Source of the DNA: Clostridia bacterium
Lineage (GTDB): Bacteria; Bacillota; DSM-521; Neomoorellales; SLTJ01
Length of the DNA stretch: 41,696 nucleotides
NCBI GenBank assembly: GCA_004347685.1
Contig: SLTJ01000042.1
Coordinates: forward strand, 1 to 41,696
Direction: 5' to 3'
Positions 1 to 7,392 of this stretch are shown here, one piece after another. The position numbers were made by a program, and so were the translations under genes. The notes under the pieces are model-generated. The model ran no database searches. It was not told the origin of the DNA and was given only the letters and a program-made list of their open reading frames with translations. Positions within the stretch are counted from its first letter, which is position 1. Each line of letters opens with the position of its first letter.

Positions 1-193
1 ATCCCCGTAAGTCCGTGTTTTGCGCCTGTCAATCGCTGTTCTCCCGTCCGGGTGGGATTCCCGGGGCCGAGGTCTCCCTGTCGCAATGCTCATTCCCAGG
101 GGTGGGCAAAACAAAATTCGAAAGGAGCGAGAACCTGGTCAAGGGGAGGCCGGCTGCGCAAGACATGACTGTTGTTATGGATTGTAAGCTTTT

Positions 194-826
194 TTGAACC
201 AGGTCCGAAAGCTCCTGGCCGCCACCGAGGGCACCCCTCTGTACGTCATCGTCTACCTGGCCGTAAATACCGGACTGCGTAGGGGTGAACTTTTGGGATT
301 GAAGTGGGAGGATGTGGACATGGGGGTGGGAGTCGCGTACATAAGAAGGGTTCTGCAAAAGGTAGGTGGTCACGGCTACGTGTTCCGGGAACCGAAGACC
401 CCCAAGAGCCGCAGGTCCGTGGCCCTGGCGCCTTCGGTGGTAGAAGTCCTGAAAAAGCACAGGGCACGACAGGCCGAGGAAAAGCTGCTGATGGGGGAGG
501 ACTACAATGACTTGGGACTGGTTCTGGCCCAGCCTGACGGTAGCCCCATAAATCCGTCAACGCTGAGTGGTCAGTTCCGCCGGCTTGCCGCCAAGGCCGG
601 GCTGCACGGCCTGCGCTTCCACGACCTGAGGCACACGCACGCCACGCTGACGCTGAAAGCCGGGGTGCATCCCAAGATTGTCAGCGAACGCCTGGGACAC
701 TCCAGCGTCGGCATTACCCTTGACACTTACAGCCACGTGCTACCCGGGTTACAAGAAGAAGCCGCCCGAAAGCTGGACGAGCAGCTGTTCGGAACGGCTT
801 CTTCCCGGCCCTGTCGGGCCAACTAA
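194..826 (+). pseudogene. Tyrosine recombinase (phage-type integrase), N-terminally disrupted
   Basis: The 210-residue frame is the catalytic half of a tyrosine site-specific recombinase. The first catalytic arginine is in TGLRRGELLGL (R29), the HxxRH box is HDLRHTHAT, and the last His and nucleophilic Tyr lie in GHSSVGITLDTYSHV. Family members are usually 350-400 residues, so the arm-binding and core-binding domains are missing. The frame opens at a TTG with an in-frame TAA nine bases upstream. The other frame just upstream (about 120-193) reads ENLVKGRPAAQDMTVVMD, which fits the interdomain linker that normally precedes the QVRKLLAA helix. One extra T in the T6 run at 190-195 would join the two frames. 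Further upstream (1-120) nothing integrase-like is visible in any frame. It reads toward a tRNA-Leu gene, the classic integration target. Likely a dead island integrase; the frameshift interpretation is inference. Confidence 0.85.
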
Positions 827-842
827 CTCACATCTATCTATC

Positions 843-871
843 GCGCCGGTTAATTCCCGGCGCTTTTCTTT
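843..871 (+). terminator. Intrinsic terminator after the integrase
   Basis: A perfect 7-bp GC stem (GCGCCGG / CCGGCGC, 843-849 and 857-863) with a TTAATT-centred loop is followed by TTTTCTTT. It sits 16 bases after the integrase stop and fits a rho-independent terminator on the + strand. Confidence 0.8.
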
Positions 872-965
872 TCCAGCTCACGGGTTTGGTTTGCAAAATG
901 TTTGCAGCCGACCTGCTTTTATCCTGTCACCTTCTACCCTCGAAGCCGCAAACCCTTGTCATATC

Positions 966-1052
966 TGGTGCCGAAGGCGGGAGTCGAACCCGCACGTCCT
1001 CGCGGACACCGGATTTTGAGTCCGGCGCGTCTGCCAGTTCCACCACTTCGGC
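966..1052 (-). tRNA. tRNA-Leu (anticodon CAA), CCA encoded
   Basis: Read on the minus strand, the gene starts GCCGAAG and ends CTTCGGC followed by discriminator A and a genomically encoded CCA (966-968). The acceptor stem is 7 bp. The anticodon loop CTCAAAA gives anticodon CAA (codon UUG). The T-loop GGTTCGACTCC is canonical. The long variable arm (TGTCCGCGAGGACG) marks a class II tRNA, so Leu. The 3' end faces the integrase gene, as expected if this tRNA served as an attachment site. I could not find a second copy of the tRNA 3' end in the window. Confidence 0.97.
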
Positions 1053-1487
1053 TCTTAGCTTTATTTAATCTTAACACGAGGCGCATCGCCTGTCAACAGC
1101 CCAAAGTTGATTACGGGCAAGGCGTAAGCTCCGGGATTGTGCCGAACGGAGACGGTGGCCCGGCATAGGACGAGAAGAAATCCCGTCTTAAAGACACCTG
1201 AAGATACCTGCTTTACTCGTGCAGCAGCGCTCCTGCTCCTGGCCGCGCTTCTGACCGCGTTCTCCGGGCGGCTATCCGCGAGCGGGGCTATGACCTACAG
1301 GTGGCGGCAACAATCGCTACACCTTGACGATAAGATTCATCCGTAGTAGTGTATTCTTGGATGGATATGGTTGCCAACTTATTGCCATAGGGTGAGGGCC
1401 CTGGAAGTTGCAGCAGCCCATGAGCTTCCAACCTCTACCTGCACCTCTCCTCCGGTTGGAACCGTTGCCGCACATCCTGCGAACAGA
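1053..1487. other. Intergenic stretch with no recognisable gene
   Basis: About 435 bases with only short open frames and no convincing ribosome site. It includes the upstream side of the tRNA-Leu gene, where the leftward tRNA promoter should lie, and degenerate sequence beyond the res remnants. I see no structured RNA, repeat or insertion-sequence end here. Confidence 0.5.
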
Positions 1488-1735
1488 CTAGCCAAGGAAG
1501 GCACGAACAGCAGCAAAAAAAGTGCGTTGCAATTCCGGTTTCGGGACGGCCTTCAGGAATAATTTCTCCGCAAAAGCTAGAACACCCTTCGCCAGAGCAT
1601 ACGCCCCACTACGGCAGCTCACTCGCCTGGGTCACCACACGAAAGTTCACATCCAGGGCGTCCTGAAAATGCCTGTAACCACAGATAACCTTACGCCGCT
1701 CCTCAGGCGGGAGATCGTTTAACCTTGTAGACTTC
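1488..1735 (-). pseudogene. Unrecognised frameshifted coding remnant
   Basis: On the minus strand, just beyond the inverted res piece, one frame reads LNDLPPEERRKVICGYRHF and on to a TAG at 1609-1611. A frame offset at that point continues from about 1613 as RSGAYALAKGVLAFAEK to a TAG at 1488-1490. Both have the amphipathic composition of real protein and would join by a single frameshift into about 80 residues. I do not recognise the family. It does not look like the normal continuation of a type III Res subunit, so it may belong to another gene brought in by a deletion. Low confidence. Confidence 0.3.
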
Positions 1736-1736
1736 T

Positions 1737-1904
1737 TGGTTTACCGCCTGACACCCTTCGAGGCCTACCGGCATGGGCTGGTCAAGCGCATTGAAGTGGC
1801 CGGCCTGGTTAAAGAAACGGATGCTAATCAGGTATTCATCCAGTTGAACAGCATCACTACCGAGAAGAAAACCATTAGAGCAAACCTTACAGTCCACAAA
1901 ACCA
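1737..1904 (+). pseudogene. Inverted internal segment of the type III res gene
   Basis: The + strand from 1739 encodes VYRLTPFEAYRHGLVKRIEV and runs to LTVHK at about 1900. This is the stretch that in type III Res subunits directly follows the SATHRNPYNLV motif, which here ends on the opposite strand at 1900-1902. The segment is bounded by the 6-bp inverted repeat TGGTTT (1737-1742) / AAACCA (1899-1904). Flipping the bases between the repeats restores an uninterrupted NLVYRLTP reading frame. The direct observation is the two coding pieces on opposite strands meeting at the repeats; inversion is the simplest explanation. Confidence 0.75.
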
Positions 1905-2673
1905 GGTTGTACGGGTTTCTGTGGGTAGCGCTGTAGCGCAAGGCGAAAAGGGGATCCAAGGCCGCAAGGGCGGCCACTCTTTTCTCGCTCTCCATATTCT
2001 GGGGCTCGTCCAGGATAAGCACCGGCCTGGCGGCCTGGACCAGGTGGATGGGGGTTTCTCCCTGCAGGCGGTCGGTGCTCTGCCGGATGACGTTGGCGGC
2101 CTTGTTAAAGGCATCAATGGTCATGACCATAATCTCCACCCCCGCCGACATGGCGAACTGGCGTACCTGGGAAAGCTTTCCGGAATCGTAGACGTAGTAA
2201 CGATATGGAGGGTTGCCGTAAAGCTCCAACAGATGCTGTTCCATTACCTGGAGGGTTTTGAGAACTCCTTCCCGAACGGCCACGCTAGGCACTACTACGA
2301 TAAACTTGCGCAGGCCATAGCGACGGAAAAGTTCCAGGGCGGTGCGCAGGTAGACATAGGTTTTCCCTGTACCTGTTTCCATCTCCACGGAGAAATTGGC
2401 AAAACGGGCCGTCTTTTCACCGGCTGCCGTCTCAATTATCTCCTCGATATATTTCAGGGAATCATCCGGCCCAATCCCATTGCGCCTTTGTACTGCCCGC
2501 AGGTTCTCCAGTAGAGAGATATCGTCCAGGTCCAGCCGGTTGCTGACGGCAAAACCTGTGCCGGAGGCAACGGACAGGGTCGCCTCGATGCGGGGCTGGC
2601 CGTCAAAAAGGTCGGCCACGGCCTCAATGGCCTGGATCTGATATTCCTGATTGGCATCAAATTTCAACTGCAT
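1900..2673 (-). pseudogene. res: Type III restriction enzyme Res (helicase) subunit, broken
   Basis: Res is the ATP-dependent translocase and nuclease subunit of type III restriction systems, acting with Mod. The start is the ATG at 2673 (MQLKFDANQEYQIQAIEAV), preceded by an AGGAAGG-type ribosome site. A longer frame opening at 2826 is less likely because Res proteins begin at this motif. Visible motifs are Walker A METGTGKT, motif II DEPQ within LILDEPQNMES, and motif III SATHRNPYNLV. After that, homology stops on this strand and the frame runs through unrelated residues to a stop at 1828. The C-terminal helicase and PD-(D/E)XK nuclease regions, normally several hundred more residues, are absent. 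The subunit cannot be functional as read. It lies 131 bases downstream of mod in the usual mod-res order. Confidence 0.9.
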
Positions 2674-2804
2674 TATGGATACCTTACCTTCCTTTGCTGG
2701 CGGAAGACTTCTGAGGATTTCTTTGGCGCCGCACTTTGCTTGGCCGGGTTTGGCACTGCGGCACCGGCAATGCCGCCCAAGGGATCGCTCACGAATACTC
2801 GCCT

Positions 2805-4694
2805 TCAAATGGTTTTCAGCCGGCACTGGAGTGCCAGATTGGCCGCTGTAGTGTCGTCGAGAGCGGCGCTGCGGCAGATAAGCAGGTCGTCGTTCCTCAG
2901 GTTCAAACCCTGCAGAGCCCCCAGGGTCAGCGGGGTATCCAGGCAGATGTAAAAGGCCTGGTCCTTATCCGCATCGCTTACCCGCCAGACGACGGCACCG
3001 ACCACGCCTTCTACCCTCTCTATGCTGGAGGTGAGGCTGTATCCTTCTTTAAGGGCTACTTCGTAGATCACGTCTTCCGGTTTCCAACCCTCAAGTAACG
3101 GGTCAACGAACAGCCGCATCTGCCGCACGTATTCCTCGGGACCGGTATCCGGCGGCAGGGGCTCCCACTGGCGGAAATTAGATTCGGCCAGCTTGAAAAC
3201 CTTGAATCCCAGGTCTTCCCGGTTGTTATTAAAGTTTAGCCTGCCCCTGTTCTCCTTTTGCAGGTTGGCGATTACCCGCCGGATACGCTCCTTGCCGATT
3301 TCAGCTACCGTCTCAAAGCCAGCCTGGCGAGCAACAGAACCTTCGGGGGTGGGTTCTGGCAACTGGACCATGATAAAGCGTCGGTGGCCTCCGTCCTCGT
3401 GGTTCAATTCAAGCACTGCCTGGGCAGTGGTACAGGAGCCAGCAAAGAAGTCCATCACCAGATCATCTTCCTCTACCGCCCCGATCCTGAGCAGGTGTTT
3501 AATGAGCGACACTGGCTTGGGAAAGCTAAAAGGGGTTTTTCCATCAAATAGCTCCTTTAACGTGCTGGTACCGTCTGCTACGGTGCCCACATCAGTTAAA
3601 TAAGTGCGGTAAGCTTTATACCGTGGGTCAGTTGCCCGAATCTTCTCATATACAATATAGGTGCCGTCCGGGCGGGGGACAAATAGGGCGTCTCCCCTGG
3701 CGACGATCTCATACATCCGCTTTTTCCCCCAACGCCAGCGCCCCTCGGTACCATCGTTGCGTATGGGATAAACATCTTCTCCGTTTGGGCCTGGGATAGG
3801 GAAAAACATGGTTGGTCGGTCAGCTCGAGATGAACCGACACCCCACTTATTCAGTTCACGACCTCGCCGATAAGGCCCCTTATCATCTTCCTCAACTAGA
3901 GGGTCTGATTCAATTTCTTCTCTACCCACCACTTCGGGAGATTTTTGCTTGGCGTAGATAACAACATACTCGTGGTCCTCTACGATGGTGGCAACGTCCC
4001 CGCCACCGCCCTTCTTGGACTGCCAAACCAACTGGCCTACGAAGTTTTCCTCCCCGAAAATCTCATTCATAACTAACCGGAGGTTATGCAGTTCCGTGTC
4101 ATTGATCGAAACAAAAATTAGCCCATCATCGCTTAGTAGCTGTCGGGAGAAAAACAACCGCGGGTATATCATAGAAAACCAGGTCGAATGATAGCGCCCG
4201 CTCGTCTCAGGATTGCTGGTGAGCAGGTTGCCGTTGCCGTCCTTCTGGCCGGTAAACTTGAGATAGGTATCCAGGGGATCGGCATAGTTATCCGCGTAAA
4301 CGAAGTCGTTCCCGGTATTGTAGGGTGGATCAATATAAATCATTTTTATCTGGCCGGAATATGACCTGTAAAGGAGCTTCAAGACCTCCAGATTGTCGCC
4401 CTCGATAAAGGTGTTCTGGGTATTGTCGAAGTCTACTGATTCCGCCCTATCGGGTTTCAGGGTGGCCCGGCTCGGGGTTTGCAGCAAGCGGATGGCTTCC
4501 CGCTTGCCGGCCCAGGTGAAGGAGTAGCGTTCGGGGCGGTCGTCCACCATATCACCCAGGATGAAGCGCAGCTTGTCAAAATCTACTCTCCCCTCGGTGA
4601 GAACCTCCGGGAAAAGTTCTTTTAGCTTCTCTATCTTTTCCTTAATGATATTCGAAGAGAATACCTCTACCTTTTCTAACTGGTCCCCGCTCAC
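2805..4694 (-). CDS. mod: Type III DNA methyltransferase Mod subunit
   Basis: A 629-residue beta-class adenine methyltransferase that recognises the site and modifies DNA for a type III restriction-modification system. The catalytic motif IV is IYIDPPYNTGNDF (about residue 120). The SAM-binding motif I comes later, DFFAGSCTTAQAVLELN, the beta-class order, with the variable target-recognition region between them. The C terminus ANLALQCRLKTI is typical of type III Mod. The start is GTG at 4694, with a GGGGGTG ribosome site about nine bases upstream. The protein appears complete. Because res is destroyed, this is expected to be an orphan methyltransferase that still marks the genome. Transfer with the neighbouring integrase is possible but not shown. 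Confidence 0.95.
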   Translation of the reverse strand: MSGDQLEKVEVFSSNIIKEKIEKLKELFPEVLTEGRVDFDKLRFILGDMVDDRPERYSFTWAGKREAIRLLQTPSRATLKPDRAESVDFDNTQNTFIEGDNLEVLKLLYRSYSGQIKMIYIDPPYNTGNDFVYADNYADPLDTYLKFTGQKDGNGNLLTSNPETSGRYHSTWFSMIYPRLFFSRQLLSDDGLIFVSINDTELHNLRLVMNEIFGEENFVGQLVWQSKKGGGGDVATIVEDHEYVVIYAKQKSPEVVGREEIESDPLVEEDDKGPYRRGRELNKWGVGSSRADRPTMFFPIPGPNGEDVYPIRNDGTEGRWRWGKKRMYEIVARGDALFVPRPDGTYIVYEKIRATDPRYKAYRTYLTDVGTVADGTSTLKELFDGKTPFSFPKPVSLIKHLLRIGAVEEDDLVMDFFAGSCTTAQAVLELNHEDGGHRRFIMVQLPEPTPEGSVARQAGFETVAEIGKERIRRVIANLQKENRGRLNFNNNREDLGFKVFKLAESNFRQWEPLPPDTGPEEYVRQMRLFVDPLLEGWKPEDVIYEVALKEGYSLTSSIERVEGVVGAVVWRVSDADKDQAFYICLDTPLTLGALQGLNLRNDDLLICRSAALDDTTAANLALQCRLKTI

Positions 4695-4978
4695 TTAACT
4701 TCACCCCCTGTTGTCCTGCTTTCTGGCATACCTGCAGGCGTAGGCACATACGCGGACCCTTAAGTCAGGTGAACCCTCACCTTCGGCACGATACCGGTGG
4801 ATTCGCCATTTGTGGAAGAAAGTCCTTCCAGCCTAGAAGTTGTTGATATGGGGCTGCCAAAGCTGGAGAGCGCATTCCCTCCCTGCGGCAGGTGGGGGCA
4901 CCAGGGCTGCCGTATATCTAACCCGCGCCAGGGCAAAATATAGCTTGACCGCCACTACTAAGAACAGGAGGAAAGAGC

Positions 4979-5347
4979 ATGAAACAAGTGACAGCCATGG
5001 TCATCAAGTACGTAATGATTGCCGTCATCTCGGCCATCCTTTTGCCCCTCATGTCCACCGTAACTATAGGACAGGCCCTGGTGATAGCCCTCCTTATCAC
5101 CCTGGCCGCCTACCTGATCGGCGACCTCCTGGTGCTGGTGAACATGGGCAACCTCTCTGCTACCGTTGGCGACGGAATTATCGCTGCCCTGGTCGTCTGG
5201 CTGTCCACCGTAATTTTCCTGGTCAGCATTCCCTGGTGGGCGATAATAATCACCGGGGCAGCAGTGGCCGCCGGTGAATGGTTCTTCCACCAGTACCTGG
5301 TACGAAATGACGTGTTGGACTTGAAGGTGAGGGAAGAAAACAAGTAA
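4979..5347 (+). CDS. DUF2512 (YndM-like) four-helix membrane protein
   Basis: A 122-residue protein composed of four predicted transmembrane helices (about 8-27, 33-52, 62-80 and 84-104) and a short charged C-terminal tail. The motif AYLIGDLLVL at the second helix is characteristic of DUF2512/YndM, a family confined to spore-forming Firmicutes with no established biochemical function. ATG at 4979 follows AGGAGG with seven-base spacing. It stands alone, converging on the DUF89 gene. Confident for family, no function assigned. Confidence 0.88.
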   Translation: MKQVTAMVIKYVMIAVISAILLPLMSTVTIGQALVIALLITLAAYLIGDLLVLVNMGNLSATVGDGIIAALVVWLSTVIFLVSIPWWAIIITGAAVAAGEWFFHQYLVRNDVLDLKVREENK

Positions 5348-5354
5348 GGAGCGA

Positions 5355-5385
5355 GGGGGCGCAGCCAGAAGGCGGCTGCCGCCCC
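5355..5385. terminator. GC-rich hairpin between convergent genes
   Basis: GGGGGCGCAGCC and GGCTGCCGCCCC form a strong stem in the 38 bases between the DUF2512 and DUF89 stop codons. There is no T-tract on either side, so it may be a bidirectional transcription barrier rather than a classical terminator. Confidence 0.5.
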
Positions 5386-6225
5386 TCACCGCAGCATGGC
5401 TACGAAGCTGCGCAGCGGCACTCCCAGGGAGGCGGCCACCGGCGGGCATTTGGCCATCAGGCAGTAAAATATCCTCCCCTGCGGCGGCAATTCGGACAGG
5501 GATTCGTAATACCCCATGCCCTTGGCCACCACCAGGTCCGCCCGGCCGAATTCCTCCATAAATTCTTCCGAAGCCTGCTCCATGTCAATGCCGGGAGTGG
5601 CCGATCCCGTGGTTATCACCCGCCGGAACGCGGAAGCCAACCCGGCCTCTTCCAGGTCCGCCCGCGTGAGGTCGTTCTGCACCGGCTCCTCTTTAACCGC
5701 ATAGGTTACGGGCGCAAACTGCTCCAGGTACTTTACCAGGGGCAGGTCAAAAAAACACTCCCCGGCATTATCAGCCAAGTAGAGAATTCGCCCGGCCCGG
5801 GGCAGCCGGGAGGCAAAGGCGGCGCTGTCGTCTATGACAAATTCCACCCTGCGCCCCATGTCGGCCTTTACTTCCTCCAGGGGGCGGAAAAAGTCAATGC
5901 TATTCCCCAGAGCGGCGAACTCCAGGCAGGCCCGGAAATCACCTCCCGGCGTGGGGGCCAGTTCGGAGTATATTTCCCTGGCCATGGCTATTTCCTGCTG
6001 TTTCATGGCGCGGTAGGGGTCAGGATTCCCGGCCTTTTTCTTGACCGTCTCGTGCAGTTTGCCTGCAATCACGATTGAAACCCTGTCCAGACTGAAATTA
6101 TCCTCCAGGACCTTGAGGCCAGCGGCCACCGCCCGCTCCCTGGCGGGCATTTCCCCGGTGGCCAGTTCGGCGGCCTGGCGTACCAGCTTCTGCAGGCAGG
6201 GGTAACACTCGGCTACGACCTTCAC
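5386..6225 (-). CDS. DUF89 family metal-dependent damage-control phosphatase
   Basis: A 279-residue DUF89/ARMT1-fold protein. The family comprises Mn2+/Co2+-dependent phosphatases thought to remove damaged or excess phosphometabolites. Visible hallmarks are the N-terminal CxxC pair (ECYPC, C7 and C10) of the stand-alone prokaryotic subfamily, the GNSIDF loop, the DNAGE metal-binding motif, KGMGYYESL and the MAKCPPVA signature near the C terminus. Length is normal. The start is GTG at 6225; a GGAAAGGA site lies about 15 bases upstream, which is rather far, but the family begins at this point. The specific substrate cannot be read from sequence. Monocistronic, convergent with the DUF2512 gene. 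Confidence 0.93.
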   Translation of the reverse strand: MKVVAECYPCLQKLVRQAAELATGEMPARERAVAAGLKVLEDNFSLDRVSIVIAGKLHETVKKKAGNPDPYRAMKQQEIAMAREIYSELAPTPGGDFRACLEFAALGNSIDFFRPLEEVKADMGRRVEFVIDDSAAFASRLPRAGRILYLADNAGECFFDLPLVKYLEQFAPVTYAVKEEPVQNDLTRADLEEAGLASAFRRVITTGSATPGIDMEQASEEFMEEFGRADLVVAKGMGYYESLSELPPQGRIFYCLMAKCPPVAASLGVPLRSFVAMLR

Positions 6226-6289
6226 CCTTGATGCATCACGTCCTTTCCGCCCTCATTCTACGGTTTGCCGCCGGGCATGTCAACATGCT

Positions 6290-7246
6290 CTAACCCACCA
6301 GGCCCCACACCCGCCTGTCCTCCAGCCCCAGCCGCCAGAAGGCCACACCGGGTACCCCGTACTGGCGGGCCAGGTCCAGCTTGACCGCCACCGTATTCAC
6401 GTCTTCAAACCAGACCGTATGGGCCACGCCATCCGCTTGGTAGCTATAGGTGAGTTCCTGGACCATCGCATCATAGAAAATGGCTGCTCCTACCTGGCGG
6501 GCCCGACTTACCGCCTGTTCATAACTCAACGTCTCCGGGGCCCTGGCCCCCTCGGCCCAGTCATAGCCGTAAACCGGCACGCCCAGCCAGTTTTTCTCGC
6601 GCGGGATCACCGAAACGGCGTAAGCGAGAACCGAACGCACAAAACCCAAGGAAGCAATGGGGCCGGGCAGGGTGTAATGTTCATCGTAGGCCAGGACGTA
6701 GACCCGATCGCTCACCGCAGCCAGGGCGGGATAGTTAAAGGCGCCGGAAAAGGGATGCTGCGGGTTGTCCCTGACCTCTGCCGGCACGGAGATGGTCACC
6801 AGAAACCCGGCCGGGTGCAGGGCGGTATAGAGTTCAGTCATGAACTGGGTGAGAAAAGGGCGGTCAGCGGGCGGGACGAACTCAAAATCAATGTTTACTC
6901 CGGCAAAGCCCCATCTTTGCAGCATGTTCAGAATACTGGCCACCAGGGACCGGCGCAGTTCCGGCGTGGTCAACAGCCGGTGGAGCAGGGGACCGTAGTC
7001 CGGGCTGCTGTAATTGTGTACGATGGCCAGAACGGGTAGATTGAGGCGCCGGATCAAGGCCAGGGCGGCTTCTTCCACCTGCTCGGCCAGGCCGCCGGCC
7101 GCCGTGACCCCGAACCAGAAGGGAAGCAGGAAGTCAATCTCTTCCCCGCGCTGTCTAAGGTCGGTCAGTGCTGTGGGATCAGATACATAATACCAGTCAT
7201 TTTCCAGGGGGAGCTGTCGTGTCTGTCGTGCCGGCAAAGGTAACAC
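6290..7246 (-). CDS. Glycoside hydrolase family 18 protein (YaaH/SleL type)
   Basis: A 318-residue GH18 TIM barrel, related to spore cortex-lytic and spore-germination N-acetylglucosaminidases. The active-site strand is FAGVNIDFEF with the catalytic Glu at about 122. Other family features are YVLAYDEHY (about 203), the VWFED element and the terminal GVAFWRLGLED. LysM repeats, which usually precede the barrel in YaaH/SleL, are absent and there is no obvious signal peptide, so it may be delivered into the spore as a cytoplasmic product of the mother cell. The start is a GTG at 7246 next to a GGGGG run; a slightly downstream start cannot be excluded. Confidence 0.9.
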   Translation of the reverse strand: MLPLPARQTRQLPLENDWYYVSDPTALTDLRQRGEEIDFLLPFWFGVTAAGGLAEQVEEAALALIRRLNLPVLAIVHNYSSPDYGPLLHRLLTTPELRRSLVASILNMLQRWGFAGVNIDFEFVPPADRPFLTQFMTELYTALHPAGFLVTISVPAEVRDNPQHPFSGAFNYPALAAVSDRVYVLAYDEHYTLPGPIASLGFVRSVLAYAVSVIPREKNWLGVPVYGYDWAEGARAPETLSYEQAVSRARQVGAAIFYDAMVQELTYSYQADGVAHTVWFEDVNTVAVKLDLARQYGVPGVAFWRLGLEDRRVWGLVG

Positions 7247-7300
7247 CCCCAGCAGGGCTTTTTGGTATAATATGGCTCCCCGGCTGAAGGGTTACCACGT

Positions 7301-7384
7301 CCTAAATAATGGTCTTCACCAACGATACAGTCAGGGTGAAGGCGTGGCCGACAGGGTTAACCCATCCTGAACAACGGTCTTCAC
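7301..7384. repeat. Pair of imperfect 19-bp direct repeats
   Basis: CCTAAATAATGGTCTTCAC (7301-7319) and CCTGAACAACGGTCTTCAC (7366-7384) differ at three positions and are spaced 65 bp start to start. They lie between the GH18 gene and the 3' end of the anti-sigma gene. The role is unknown; they could be relics of a short duplication. Confidence 0.6.
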
Positions 7385-7392
7385 GCAAACCG

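Noticed and set aside
1137-1346. Small + strand frame with a hydrophobic stretch resembling a signal peptide
   Set aside because: No ribosome site, and the flanking residues are not protein-like; treated as non-coding.
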